This document shows, piece by piece, positions 52,795-64,000 of a stretch of DNA of 64,000 nucleotides; positions within the stretch are counted from its first letter, which is position 1, and each line of letters starts with the position of its first letter. Source of the DNA: Ascaphus truei (taxonomy: Eukaryota; Chordata; Amphibia; Anura; Ascaphidae). A model generated the notes under the pieces. The model did no database searches and was not told the origin of the DNA. It saw nothing but the letters and a program-made list of their open reading frames with translations. Position numbers and translations under genes: made by a program. The DNA lies in NCBI GenBank assembly GCA_036426205.1, contig CM071587.1, positions 2,730,644 through 2,794,643 on the forward strand, given 5' to 3'.

Positions 52795-54180
52795 TATTGC
52801 AAAAGCAATACAATCCATGAAGAATGGGAAGGCTCCAGGAAAGATGGCATTACAACTGAAATCTTGAAAGAAGCTGAGGGAGAAGTAGCAAAAATCCATG
52901 CAAAAGTCGTTACATGCTGCTTGAAGAACAGGAAAATTCCAGAGCACTGGAGTAATGCCATAGTTATTCTCATCCAGAAGAAGGGAGACAAAGAAGACCT
53001 TGAGCTAATGTACAGAGCAACAACCATTCTGCTTCCAGTCACTTACAAGATTTTTTTTTACAAAGATACTCGCTAATTAGATGCAACAGATCCTGGATTT
53101 TGCCATCGTAGAGAACGAGTGGGATTTCACTGTGGATACAACACAATGTTTCGTGTAACAAGTTATTTGCAGCAGCCATGAATACGATCTTGCACTCCGT
53201 TTAGGATTTGTAGATTACGAAAAAGCATTTGATTCTGTCTACACCTCAGCAGTTCTAGATGCATTAAGAATACTCAATGTTGAAGAAGCGTACGTTGATT
53301 ATTTTAAAGACCATTTACGAGTGCCTCATCAACCATTAGATTACATGAAGATGCAAGCAAGATAAGGATCAGCAAGGGAGCGCGACAGGGAGACACCGTG
53401 TCACCAAAGCGTTTCACTGCAACTCTTGAAGGATTGTTTAAGACATCGAATTGGGAAGAAAAAGGAATCAAAATTAGTGGTGAATATTTGAGACACCTAC
53501 AATTTGCAGATTACATTGTTATTTTTTGCCACCAATCCAGAAGATCTCCAGCAACAGATTGGAGAACTTGTCGAAAGCAAGAAAGAATGTGGCCTCCATA
53601 TGAATATCAACAAGACCACAATGATGTTCAACAAATGTGTCACGTCTGTGAAGATTGACATAAATACAATAGAACTAGAAGAAGTGGAAGACTGTGTCTA
53701 CCTTGGCCAGCCAATAACAATAGACGGGAAACTTTTGAATGAAATCAATAGGAGAATGAAGACGGGATGGAGGCGTTTGAAAGAAACAAGACAAGATTTC
53801 AAGGGAACCTTCCGCAGTGCCTCAAGAATAAAGTTTTCTCCCAGTGTATTCTGCCCGTGCTCACGTATGGATGTGAAACATGGACACTAAATGTGCAGAT
53901 AATTCAGAAGCTTCAGACAACGCAAAGAAGTATGGAGAGAAGCATGCTGGGTATTACCCGAAGAGGCAGGAAAAAGATTGAATGGGTTTGAAACCAAACA
54001 AAAGTCTGTGACATCACTCGAGGGAAGAAATTAAAATGGCAGTGGGCCGGACATATCACAAGAAGAAATGACCATCGTTGGACAAACTGGTACTCGACTG
54101 GATTCCAAGAGTGATTAAAAGACAAAGACGATATAAGCTTACATTCTGGTTAACTAAGAGTTATACCATACCATACTTGT
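52795..54180 (+). pseudogene. RTE-like LINE reverse transcriptase relic
   Basis: Fragments in shifting frames: D-G-I-T-T-E-I-L-K-E-A (RT start), I-P-E-H-W-S-N-A-I-V-I-L-I-Q-K-K-G-D-K-E-D, motif A F-V-D-Y-E-K-A-F-D-S-V (~53200), G-A-R-Q-G-D-T-V-S-P, F-A-D-Y in place of catalytic F-A-D-D (~53507), L-P-V-L-T-Y-G-C-E-T-W-T, W-Q-W-A-G-H-I-T-R-R-N-D-H-R-W. The 3' end is marked by an ataccatacc repeat. The endonuclease domain is absent (5' truncation). Catalytic Asp loss and several frameshifts make it dead. Clade assignment (RTE-like) is by motif recall. Confidence 0.8.
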
Positions 54181-54539
54181 AGTACAAATTTTCTAAGAAT
54201 TACAATAACATATAACGTGTAAAGTATAAAATAGTATACAGGTACTCGCTAATCAAGTGTGTATATTATATATATATTTATATATATATGTATATTAGGG
54301 ATTCCAGGTGTTGATGTTTTTAGAAATCGGTGTTTATTTTTTCTTGGGTTTCTGGTGTTTTCATTTAATTAAAAAATCTGTTACCGGTGTTTAATAATGA
54401 ATAAAGGTGACACGCATGTGAACTTGGTGTTTCCAGGTGCACTTTCATTAGTTTCCATCTTCCCCGTTAGGCATTTGTCTCTGACCTGTGGTCCACAGAA
54501 CACCCTCCTACTGTCTCTAATTTCTCTCTACTTACCACT

Positions 54540-54692
54540 TAGATTGTAAGCTCTTCGGGGCAGGACTCCCTTTCCTATTATTATTTTTATATATGAAGCG
54601 CTTATTCCTATTATGTCCTGTGTGTTACTGCTGTAAAGCGCTGTGTACATGGATAGCACAATACAAATAAAGATATACATACATACTGTACA
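54540..54692 (+). mobile_element. L2-like LINE 3' tail
   Basis: agattgtaagctcttcgggg ... gcgctgtgtacatggatagc ... aatacaaataaagatataca. Same family as 21410-21835. Confidence 0.78.
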
Positions 54693-54839
54693 TATACACA
54701 TACATATAAGAGGTGGCATTTATTAGGAACGGATGCTTCATTTCTGGTGTTTATCGGTTTTAACCGAAAGTGCAAAATGGTCAGTGGTGTATATATCATA
54801 TATCATCTATTCATTTTTGATTATAAAGCTCGGCTAACA

Positions 54840-54995
54840 CGGTACATACATATATATATATAACTATAAGTTATATAATATATAGTTATATTACTATATA
54901 TATATGTATACATATTATACATATATATGTATGTATGTATATATACATATATATGTATGTATGTATGTATATATGTATGTATGTATATATGTTTT
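54840..54995. repeat. (TATG/TA)n microsatellite
   Basis: Mixed TA and TATG repeats. Confidence 0.93.
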
Positions 54996-55840
54996 ATACT
55001 CAGAGTGCACAAACACCCCTTGTTTTTTTTTTTTAATTATTATTATTATTCACTTAGATGAAAAGACTATTTAACATTTTTTTTAAAGCTCATATTGAGG
55101 AGGTTACTTCAGCACATATAGTGGTTGTTTCACTAGCACATGGAAGAGATCCCCTCAGTTTTCCTAGGCATAGAATGGAAATGTCCCCTTAACATCCACA
55201 CACAAATATTACATCTCGTTGCCTTTACACCAAGATATTAAATGTCCCCTCACTGCCCCTGAACACATACAGGAAAGGTCTTCTGTGTTCTTCTACACTC
55301 ATACAAACTGTGTATCCAATAGATTGCTATCTTCAGGTAACAAGACGCCAGTAAAAATCTTATGAATAGATTGTGATGTATTCTCAGGGCTCATCTTCAG
55401 TGATAGCAAAGGTGACTTTAACCAACCTCTTTAGGACTGTGAGATGTTACTGCATATTACAGCCAAGCACTGTGAATATAAATGAATAGAGTGTATTTGT
55501 TCAGATGCATATAACTGCTCTTGCATTGACCTTTGAGTTGTGTGGCAGTGAGCAGAGATACCATCACACAGATCTGGCCATGGCTAATTCTCACCAAAAT
55601 GTCACTATCTTTTTACCATTAACACGTTAATATTGTTTGGTTAAATCCACGTACCAACTTGACGTTGCAGAGCCAGAAACCAACCTTGCACGGGTAAGAC
55701 CCATAAGGTCAAAACAACTGTCTGTGAGTAGGGTTACTGGTTCTGCACTTCTCAAACCCAGGCTCTGCTGAAAGCTATGTAACACGGCAGGCATGAGCTC
55801 ATAGAGGTCCATGTTAAAATGGATGAGAAGTAAAGAGTGA
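54996..55840. other. Intergenic, unrecognised
   Basis: No element or coding region supported. Confidence 0.45.
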
Positions 55841-55841
55841 C

Positions 55842-55962
55842 TCACTGTGCTCATTTTCATGTCATTACCCAGAATCCCTAGCTGCAGTGGAAGCCCTGTT
55901 TGCTAAGAGATAATGGGGAAAGGCAGGGTTGCAGACCTGTCTGAGACATGCACATGCACCAT
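55842..55962 (+). mobile_element. MITE family A copy
   Basis: tgctcattttcatgtcatta ... ggcagggttgcagacctg ... gacatgcacatgcac. Both inverted ends are present with a few mismatches. Confidence 0.75.
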
Positions 55963-56394
55963 AAGTGGTATTTTTATTTACTGTTAATATTGTTGCAAGC
56001 CCAGAATGTTACATTCAAAATCCTGCTGCAAATTTATCTCACTAACTAATCAACCCCACTTCCCATACAGGCAGATGAAGCCCTTCCATGCTGAGGTTTA
56101 GGTTCGAGATAAAGCCACCCAGCATTTGGTAAATTCAAGCTGTTTTTACAGAATTTTTATTAAATAATCAAACTAGAAGTGAGGATGCGTACTATAAAAA
56201 AGATAATTAATTACTATACATAAACTGATTTTTCGGTTCAAATGTGACCTTCAGCAGGGGCCCTGCATATTCTGCACCACCTGGCTTGTAGTTTGGCAAT
56301 TTTGAACCATTGCCTTTTGGTTAGTTGCACCTATTATTTTGTATGAGTGTCTGATTCTATTTGTTATTAAATAATAACTTGAATATAATTATTT

Positions 56395-56640
56395 TATTTC
56401 ATATAGCACTTTTCCTCCAATGGGACTCAATGCGCTTCAAGATTATAATAAAGTGAAAGGTACACAGCTGCGTACATAGATTTTTATAAACACAATCCCT
56501 GTCCCACAGAGCTTACAATCTATGTTTGGTGCCTGAGGCACAGGGAGATAACGTGGCTTAAGTTTAACCCAAGGTCACAAGGAGCCGACACCGGGAATCG
56601 AACCAGGTGCCCGCTGCATTACTTAAACTATTCTGGCTGA
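56395..56640 (-). mobile_element. MIR-like CORE-SINE with L2 tail
   Basis: Minus-strand order: tRNA-like head with B box GGTTCGATTCC (56594-56604), core ttgtgaccttgggttaaac ... ctgtgcctcagg, then L2-type tail tagattgtaagctctgtggg ... gaagcgcattgagtccca. The tRNA-derived head, core and L2 tail order is the MIR/CORE-SINE plan. Confidence 0.78.
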
Positions 56641-57284
56641 AAACAATCTTTTTCTGTGTCATACAGTAATTCCTAGCGTGTGTAAAACTGCCCATTCTTT
56701 CAAATAAATTAAAAATCAAGCGAAATATTTATTCAGCTGTTTATTTATTTATTTATTTAAAGATTAGAAATCCCGTGATGGACTGAGGAATAAAACAGCA
56801 ACTTTCACCAATGTCCACCAGGGGGCAATGTATCCATGGGAAGGAGTCCTGTGTGTTGCTGCCAGGCTTGCAGTATACACACAACCAAAGCAACACAAAG
56901 ATATTTATGAAATCGTGGGCCTCTGTCCATCATTTGAGTCCTATTTTACTTTAGGTCTAAAACTCCTCCCAAAGCCCCCCTTGTGTAACACTTCCAGGGT
57001 ATAGAAGTTCCTCATTGACAAACGCCACATATTTTACACACCACGAAAAAACAGGATTGTTACTTTATCTTTTGCTGACACATTAAGCAGAACACATAGA
57101 AACATTGCAAATATTTGTTTTTTCCCCCGTACTGAACTGCAATAGTGCTGATCGGGGCACATCGGCTTTTAAGGGAGATTCTGTGCGGTTAGCGCCCCAA
57201 TCAACACTATTGACATCTTAGTGATAATCTCAATTGTGTAAAAGCACAATAATGTACGCTTTGATGTTTTATTATCAGGACGGC

Positions 57285-57540
57285 TGCAACATCTGGACAC
57301 ACATCTGGGCATACATCTGGACACACATCTGGGGAAACATCTGGAAACACATCTGGGCACACATCTGGGGAAACATCTGGACGTACATCTGAGCACACAT
57401 CTGGACACACATTTAGGCATACATCTGAGCATACAGTACATTTGAGCAGACATTTGAGCAGACATCTGGACACATCTGGGCAGACAACTGGACACACATC
57501 TGAGCATACAGTACATCTGAGCACACATCTGGGCATACTC
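57285..57540. repeat. 12-bp (acatctggacac)n tandem repeat
   Basis: About 20 units. Apparent Cys/Asp/Val-rich frames are artefacts of the repeat. Confidence 0.93.
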
Positions 57541-57549
57541 TGTCTTTAG

Positions 57550-58060
57550 CAGCGTTATTCTGGATCCAGGTTCATGTCTGGGGTATGAATGAACCCAGCT
57601 AGCTTCAACTCAGCCCTCTTTCCAAAGCACAACAAGTCCTGTATATTTTCTTCACTTTATTTAGGAAGGCAGCAATAAAAACAGGCACTTGTGGATAAGA
57701 TGTTTGTGTTGGAAAGGTGTATCTCTGTGGGTGCTTTGTAGTAAGGGCAGGTGAAAAGAATTGGCCTTGCCATAGGGGTGTAACATGAATGTACTCACTC
57801 TGCCAATGTCAGGAAGTAAAAGACAGTGGGTACTGCTTGTGACACAGGGATAGGGGTCAGGCCATACTAACTGTCACCATGGACAGGGGGGAATGGGAAA
57901 GCCCATTAACTTGGAGGACTGGAGATGTTGCCAGGGCAACCAGGGGTGTGACAGACTGGAAGGAAAAAAGGCAACATAATGTATCCATTCCATCTGCACT
58001 GGGAGTGAAACTGCAAGGAAAGTAACATCCAAGTACAGCTAGCAGGCAGAACTGCCAAGG
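57550..58060. mobile_element. Interspersed repeat, copy 2 (family unidentified)
   Basis: Collinear blocks with 29230-30100 (ggggtatgaat, cttcaactcagccctctttcc, aagtcctgtat). Confidence 0.55.
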
Positions 58061-58689
58061 AAAGGGGGGGGGGGGGTGAAACAGAGAAGGCAGAAATGGG
58101 TATTTCTGTTCCATGACAAGCGTTGTTTGGATTTGTCGCCTGGCATCAGGTGACCTGTGTTTAGTTTTGACTTTAAAAAAAGGACGAGTCCCTCGCTGTG
58201 GCCGAAGTCCAACACAGAGATACCTCAGTGTAAACCGCTTACAGTAATTGTAACCTATGAAAACTGAATATGTTTCCCTTTTCCTCGGGCCAGTTGAATT
58301 CTCGTATATCAGCGGCTTCTGTTTTGTTTTGTTTGAAATAATAATTAATGGCATCATAATTACTGATAAGCAAAGTGCAAAAAGATAAATAGATACAATT
58401 CACTCGTAGAACTGTGGCCTAACAAACCGCTGTAACAGCAAGAGATTAGTTAAAGACAGTAAGACCCCTTAAAGCATTTACCATAGAAACATTAAGTGTC
58501 AAATGTAATATCAAAATACACCGATTTATTTAAAAAATATTTTTTTAATCCTGATAAAAAAATCCGCTTGCCTATTAAACATGTAATTACTATTATTTCC
58601 GTTTAGTTCGAGCTATCAGGGGTGGCATATGCCCCGTTCCCATTTTTGTTTTGATATGCAGGCCCCTTTGAATCATGCCAATGGTAGTC

Positions 58690-58848
58690 TAGCCATGTTA
58701 GTGATGTCATGTTCAGCCATGTTAGTGATGTCATGTCATGTTAGTGATGTCATGTTTAGCCATGTTAGTGATGTCATGTTTAGTCATGTTAGTGATGTCA
58801 TGTTCAGCCATGTTAGTGATGTCATGTTTAGCCATGTTAGTGCATTAC
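58690..58848. repeat. 24-bp minisatellite (agccatgttagtgatgtcat...)
   Basis: Six to seven copies. The low-complexity open frame here is a repeat artefact. Confidence 0.93.
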
Positions 58849-59169
58849 ATTAACACACCATTGGTCTGGAATGTCACATGCTTTCAACAAATCCCCCCTC
58901 TCCTATTGGAGAAGTGAAGAAGCCTTGGGTATAAATTCTGCCAATGGGATTTTCCAGTCACTGAAGTGTATAGTTTATCAGTATCTGCAGATGTGAGGGG
59001 ACTAAGGACCCTGCAAACAGCTCATACCGAGCAGATGTTTTGATTTGATACCCCACATGTCACCTATAAACACAAACTGTCCTTGGCAGGAGAGGTAACT
59101 TCCCTGTGTCCTTAACAGTCCTGTTCTCTGCAAATGGCACAGCAAGAGATTCCTTTATTCTGCACATTA

Positions 59170-59240
59170 AGTGGATGGATGGATGGATGGATGGATGGAT
59201 GGATAGATGGATGGTTAGACAGATGGAGGGATGCATTGAT
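59170..59240. repeat. (GGAT)n microsatellite
   Basis: Tetranucleotide run continuing into ggttagacagat copies. Confidence 0.93.
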
Positions 59241-59634
59241 GGTTAGACAGATAGACAGATACAATGTGAGTAACACAAGGGGTAGTATAGAAGAGCAGCA
59301 GAGACACTGACAACTTTAAAAATCCTCAAGAATAAACCCCCTCCTCCTCACCCCCCTCCCCCCCTGCTCCCCACTGGCAGGCACCTCAAGACTAAGGGCT
59401 GTTATATACAGCATGCAGCCGTGCGTGCCTATGCGAACGCGCGTGCCCGTGCCGCATGCTTTTCGTGAGTATACTGTGTTGAGTGTATACAGTTGAGTGT
59501 GTTTATGTGTGTATATGTATGTGTGTATGTGTATGTATATGGGTGCGTGTGTGTTTATGTGCAATCTATTATTTATTAAAAAAAAAACATTAGTAAAAAG
59601 AAAAAATGTATTAGACTTGTGCAGGCACACAAAT

Positions 59635-59635
<1 letters not shown>

Positions 59636-59681
<46 letters not shown>

Positions 59682-59850
59682 TATACACATGCATACATAT
59701 ACACACACAAATACATACACACACACACATACATACATACATACACATGCATACATATATACACACACACAAATACATACACACACACACACACATATAC
59801 ATACATACACATGCATACATACACACACACACACATATACATACATTCAG
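59636..59850. repeat. (CA)n/(ACAT)n microsatellite
   Basis: Complex CA-rich simple repeat. Confidence 0.95.
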
Positions 59851-59974
59851 CGCCGGCAGCGGCGCGAACAGATGAATTTCCTCATCTTCGCCGCTGTCTG
59901 TCTGCTCCCCTCTCCCTGCCGTGCGCGCGCGCGGCCCTTCTATAGAAAGGCTGACTGACGTCAGCCAACTAAAA

Positions 59975-61095
59975 TTCCGTGTGCGCGCACGGCGCAGCAC
60001 GCACCTGGCACTATAGAACGTGCCTAAGGGATCTAGGCCCAGATGGGAGTATCAAATCATTTGAACAAATTACAGCAGAAAAGGATATTCCCAACTCCAA
60101 ATTTTTTCGATATCTTCAATTAAGGGCATTTTACAGCAAAGCTCACCCTTCAGGCCCCTTAACAAATTTTGAGAAACTATGTTTGGCAGACACAAGCACG
60201 CCAGGCCTTATACCCCAGATATACAAAGAATTAACCCTTACAGCAGAAGAAGCTGTGAAAAAAATGACATTGTATGATCCAGTGGGAAGAAGACCTGGGG
60301 AGGCGTTAGAGGAAGAAACATGGAATCAAATATTCCGGACAGTCGCTAAGAGCTCAATATGTGCGACCCTACGAGAGACGGCATACAAGGTACTTACAAG
60401 ATGGTATCTCACCCCTCTGAAATGATCCACATTTGTTAAAGGATAATCTCCACTCTGTCCCAAAGGGTGTGTAGCACAAGTTACGCTATTACATACGTGG
60501 TGGACTTGTCCACAAGTAGCTTCTCTGTGGCGGAAAATAAGAAACTGTCTGAGAAGGTTCTTGGGTCTAGATTTACCATTTGATCCATGGTTGTTTCTGC
60601 TAAACAGACCACTCAGAGGGGTATCTGGAACTGATCTATCGTTAATGCATCATTTTACAACCGCAACTGGATGCGAAATAGCCTCTTTGTGCCAACAACA
60701 AGAGGTCCCCCAAATTCGGAAAATGAGGAGTAGGATCTGGTTTGTATGCGAGATGGAAAAATTGACTAGTTTATTAAACGACTCGGGTGTAAAATTCCCC
60801 CCAAAATTTGGCATCCTTGGCTGGCAGAATCTGATATCCAGGGTGTAAACTCAGCCACAATCTTGCTCTGAGATTGGGAAATGTAGATAAGGATCCCCCT
60901 TTGGGCCAGACATCACCCTGTATTAGAATACCCCTATCTGGGGCGCCTTCTGGTGTTGGAGATATATCTAGAGCCAATAATACAGGGTTACACAGCCACC
61001 CCCCTTTTTCTTTTTGTCATGTTACCGTCACTACCTGTAATTGAATTATTATGTATGTAAAACTTTGAATCAATAAAATGTAAGTTAAAAAAAGA
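59975..61095 (+). pseudogene. L1/Tx1-like LINE ORF2 C-terminal relic
   Basis: The open stretch 59979-60425 (F-E-Q-I-T-A-E-K-D-I-P-N-S-K-F-F-R-Y-L-Q-L-R) and the following frames W-W-T-C-P-Q-V-A-S-L-W-R-K-I and P-F-D-P-W-L-F-L-L-N resemble the C-terminal segment of vertebrate L1/Tx1-clade ORF2. A stop at 60422, frame changes and the end at 60846 show decay. A 3' non-coding tail ends in aataaaatgtaagttaaaaa. The RT domain is missing through 5' truncation. Confidence 0.68.
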
Positions 61096-61192
61096 ATAAG
61101 ATTTTAAAAGGGAGTTATTGGGGGGGGGGAGGGGTGGTGGTGAAGGAAATATAGAGAGAGAATCAAAAAGAGGGAGAAATAAATATAGATAA

Positions 61193-61293
61193 AGCTCAAC
61201 CCCCTTATAACGCTGTGCTTGGGGTCCAAAGAATCACATCGCGCTATAAGCGGATTCGCGTTGTAACGGATCGCGTTATAACGGGGTTGAGCT
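61193..61293. mobile_element. 101-bp hairpin MITE
   Basis: agctcaacccccttataacgc at the left is mirrored by gcgttataacggggttgagct at the right, with internal gcgctataagcg. A nearly complete palindrome of unknown family. Confidence 0.75.
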
Positions 61294-62870
61294 GTACATA
61301 CAAATGAGAAGATAAGGGAAACTAGGAGAGCTCTATATACTGCATGACACAGACCTGGTAACACTGATCATTATTAGCGTTCTGCTCGAGTGTGTAAAGT
61401 ACTAAGATAATCAGGACATGAACCAATGCTGCTTCCTCCCTGAGCATCCGCCACATTACACAACAGGGCGGTCTGAGTCTCACTGCTCCCGGGGCGGGCT
61501 GTGCTGTTTAACCCCTTCTGTCCTGGAGAGGCCCCAGAGCATTGTACGGAACCCAGCACCTCGTGTTTCGGCTGGAAGAGGGACCTGCACGGTATCGCTG
61601 TGCTGTGAGCTGCAGGCAGCGGCTCCAAGCAGCAGTCACCTAAAAACGTGTCATTTACTAAACAGCGAGGCGAGCGTCTCGGAGCCAAACAAATCAATAT
61701 TTAAATGTATTTAAAAACAGAGAGAGGTGTTTTATTTCCCCCAAAATATCGACTTTCTTGGGAACTAACGCTACACGCTTGCACACCTGGACTCCCATCT
61801 ATATCATAGGAATAAGAGTAAAGGCGCGTTAAAGCTGAACACCGTTTATCGACCCAGGCCTAATAATGTGACATTTTAAAAGCAGTGGTACCCAGACCCT
61901 CCTAGTCCCATCGGGCTGCTTGCAGACCCCGGCAGCAGCACAGATGTAAAGAAATTGTGTGCAAATGTCTGTGGTTAGTTTATTATAAGCTCCCAAAGTC
62001 AGGGGTAACCCCAGAAGGAATCCAGGTCAGGGGCAAAGTATGATAAAGATGAAATTTCCACCACGTGCCCCAATAAATATCTGAAGGAGGGAAAGAGAGT
62101 TGGGGGAAAAAAGCAAAGACAGAGTTTATTAGAAGACAGAAAGCAGCTATTTATGGAAGAACTGTAATAAGTGCTGGGGGAAAAAAGAGAACAATCAAGC
62201 CTCACGTGGATTGAGAAAATAAGGTCAGTTAGTGGCAGATTGCCTGACTAATTAGATTTCTGGCATTCCCTACAGTATGATCTAGAAGAGGAGCAGGCTT
62301 AGTATGGTAGATGGGATCAGCCAAGGGTCCACGTCCAGTTGACACTTCATGCAAACTCTGTACAGCTCAAAAGTAATACGTGGCATGTAAGTGGTCTTGT
62401 GAAAAAGTCATAAGTATTTATTCAAGTGGGATCAATGTTTCATTTACCGGGGGACCACCTACTGAGGGACATGAACACTGACATCCATCCAGGGCTTCCC
62501 GTGTGAAGATCTGTAAAGGGCTCCTGTCGGAGAGAGAAGGATCTCTGATTGGCATTCTATATATAATCCAATTTGTGAGTGAGACCGCTTACATATGACA
62601 GATAGGGTTTATCTTTAACTGGCTACACCATTAGTTTTCATTATTTTCTTTACATATATTGTACTATGTGAGTCACCAGCGCTCCCCCTACCAGGAGAAA
62701 GATAAATAGAGGTAGCTGATGTGCTGGAGCCCAGAGGTTCAAACAAGAACCAATATATATGCATTTGTCACGAGATACATATAAGTAAAACGTAAGACAC
62801 TCGGTTAAGTTTGGCGGAGTCTTTGTTTTGTAGTAGATTGCACGAACAAGTTGTTGCTATGTTGAGCTGC
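61294..62870. other. Intergenic, unrecognised
   Basis: No coding or repeat family recognised. Short open frames at 61374-61714 lack any motif. Confidence 0.45.
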
Positions 62871-62871
62871 G

Positions 62872-63202
62872 TAAGGCTGCGAATCCAGGGCGCGTTGTGC
62901 ACGCATCGGGGTGGCTGGCGGCGCTCGTTCCCTGCATCAGCGCAATCTGATGGACTCCAGGCAACTCGCGATGGGCAGGCGGGGGCACGGTCATGACATC
63001 ACATGGCTGGTTCGCCCTCATTGGCCGAATCGCCGCTGTGACGTGGCCAACGCGCCTAAAATCTTGTATTTTGGCAAAGGCGGTCGCACATCATGCGGTC
63101 TTCGTTTACACGCCGACCGGGGCCTGCCCTATAGAGGACTGTACTTTGTGAGCGGCGCGCACACCAATCGGGCGCAACAGCGGCCACTGGGGACAAAGCC
63201 TA
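62872..63202. mobile_element. MITE family B copy
   Basis: taaggctgcgaatccagggc at the left, mirrored at the right by gccactggggacaaagccta. Interior gacatcacatggctggttcg and cattggccgaatcg boxes match other family-B copies. Confidence 0.65.
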
Positions 63203-63473
63203 AGGCTGCGATTATAGTGGGTGCTGCAGGGTGCGCACGCGAAACCTGTGCTGTATGCAGGAGGCGACAGGGAGGCGTGGCCGTGATGTCACGCGAGCGG
63301 ATCACCATCATTGGCTGCACCTCTTCACATGACGCTGACGCCATGCGACCATCCAGGATTCTGCCTCTCCGTCGCGCCTCCGCGCGGTTGAGCGCACTAT
63401 GTGCCCCTTCACGGAATTCAGGTATTTGTTTTGATGGCGCCCACCGCCGCGGGCACCTATAATCGTGGCCTTA
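63201..63473. mobile_element. MITE family B copy, adjacent head-to-tail
   Basis: taaggctgcgattatagtgg at the left pairs with cctataatcgtggcctta at the right. It shares its first bases with the end of the preceding copy. Confidence 0.65.
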
Positions 63474-63544
63474 TCGTTCTGGAAATTGCTACGAGAAAGT
63501 TGGTGGCTACCAAATCCTCTACACAATATAGGATGAAAGTGAGG

Positions 63545-64000
63545 AAGATAGCTGTGCACCTTATATAGAGAGAAGCAGAGTGAGAGATTGCTGTGCACCT
63601 TATATAGAGAGAAGCAGAGTGAGAGATTGCTGTGCATCCTATAGAGAGAGAAGCAGAGTGAGAGATTGCTGTGCATCCTATAGAGAGAGAAGCAGAGTGA
63701 GAGATTGCTGTGCATCCTATAGAGAGAGAAGCAGAGTGAGAGATAGCTGTGCATCCTATAGAGAGAAGCAGAGTGAGAGATTGCTGTGCATCCTATAGAG
63801 AGAAGCAGAGTGAGAGATTGCTGTGCATCCTATAGAGAGAAGCAGAGTGAGAGATTGCTGTGCATCCTATAGAGAGAGAAGCAGAGTGAGAGATAGCTGT
63901 GCATCCTATAGAGAGAGAAGCAGAGTGAGAGATAGCTGTGCATCCTATAGAGAGAGAAGCAGAGTGAGAGATTGCTGTGCATCTTATATAGAGAGAAGCA
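63545..64000. repeat. 39-bp minisatellite running off the window end
   Basis: agagattgctgtgcatccta then tagagagagaagcagagtg, with 37-bp and agctgtgc variants, ~12 copies visible. Confidence 0.94.

Noticed and set aside
56594..56604. tRNA T-arm-like sequence
   Set aside because: Only the B-box portion is present and it continues into a CORE-SINE core and L2 tail; not a tRNA gene.

Overview
The window looks like a piece of a large, repeat-rich vertebrate genome, most likely an amphibian and probably a frog. It holds two conserved vertebrate genes with normal GT/AG introns. The repeats (Tc1-like, Penelope-like, L2/CORE-SINE, hAT-like foldbacks, RTE and L1/Tx1-like LINE remnants) fit an amphibian genome. 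No prokaryotic operon, CRISPR array, rRNA gene or intact tRNA gene was seen.

Layout: (1) Positions 1-23,040 hold the gene slc17a9 (vesicular nucleotide transporter, VNUT) on the + strand. Eleven coding exons lie between 2,260 and 22,304, and a poly(A) signal lies at 23,014-23,019. The first ~85 codons lie upstream of the window. Nine exons are intact. Two more (4,845-4,948 and 8,001-8,138) are recognisable only after allowing for several indels, and they sit among tandem arrays full of similar indel noise, so assembly error is the likeliest cause. A Tc1-like transposon sits upstream of the first exon present. Nearly every intron is dominated by a minisatellite, often starting within tens of bases of a splice site. 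(2) Positions 23,040-50,725 are intergenic: a 20-bp satellite split by a Penelope-like element that carries a nested hAT-like element, several more minisatellites, L2 tails, foldback MITEs and a near-perfect ~0.5-kb-arm palindrome. (3) Positions 50,725-51,763 hold bhlhe23 on the - strand, a bHLH transcription factor with a 217-residue coding frame uninterrupted from its start to its stop. A 24-bp minisatellite lies just upstream of its start. (4) Positions 52,440-64,000 hold an RTE-like LINE relic, L2 and MIR-like tails, an L1/Tx1-like LINE relic, short MITEs and a 39-bp minisatellite that runs off the window end.

The tail-to-tail order slc17a9 (+) / bhlhe23 (-) matches the neighbourhood of these genes on human 20q13.33. 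The two genes have unrelated jobs: loading ATP into secretory vesicles, and neuronal/retinal cell-fate control.

The most unusual signals are three hammerhead-ribozyme-like motifs associated with retroelement sequence, a tandem array that repeats a slc17a9 5' splice site about eight times, minisatellites placed against exon edges, and nested MITE families. None of this can be called a new biological system from sequence alone. The ribozyme-like motifs and the splice-donor array are the best candidates for follow-up.
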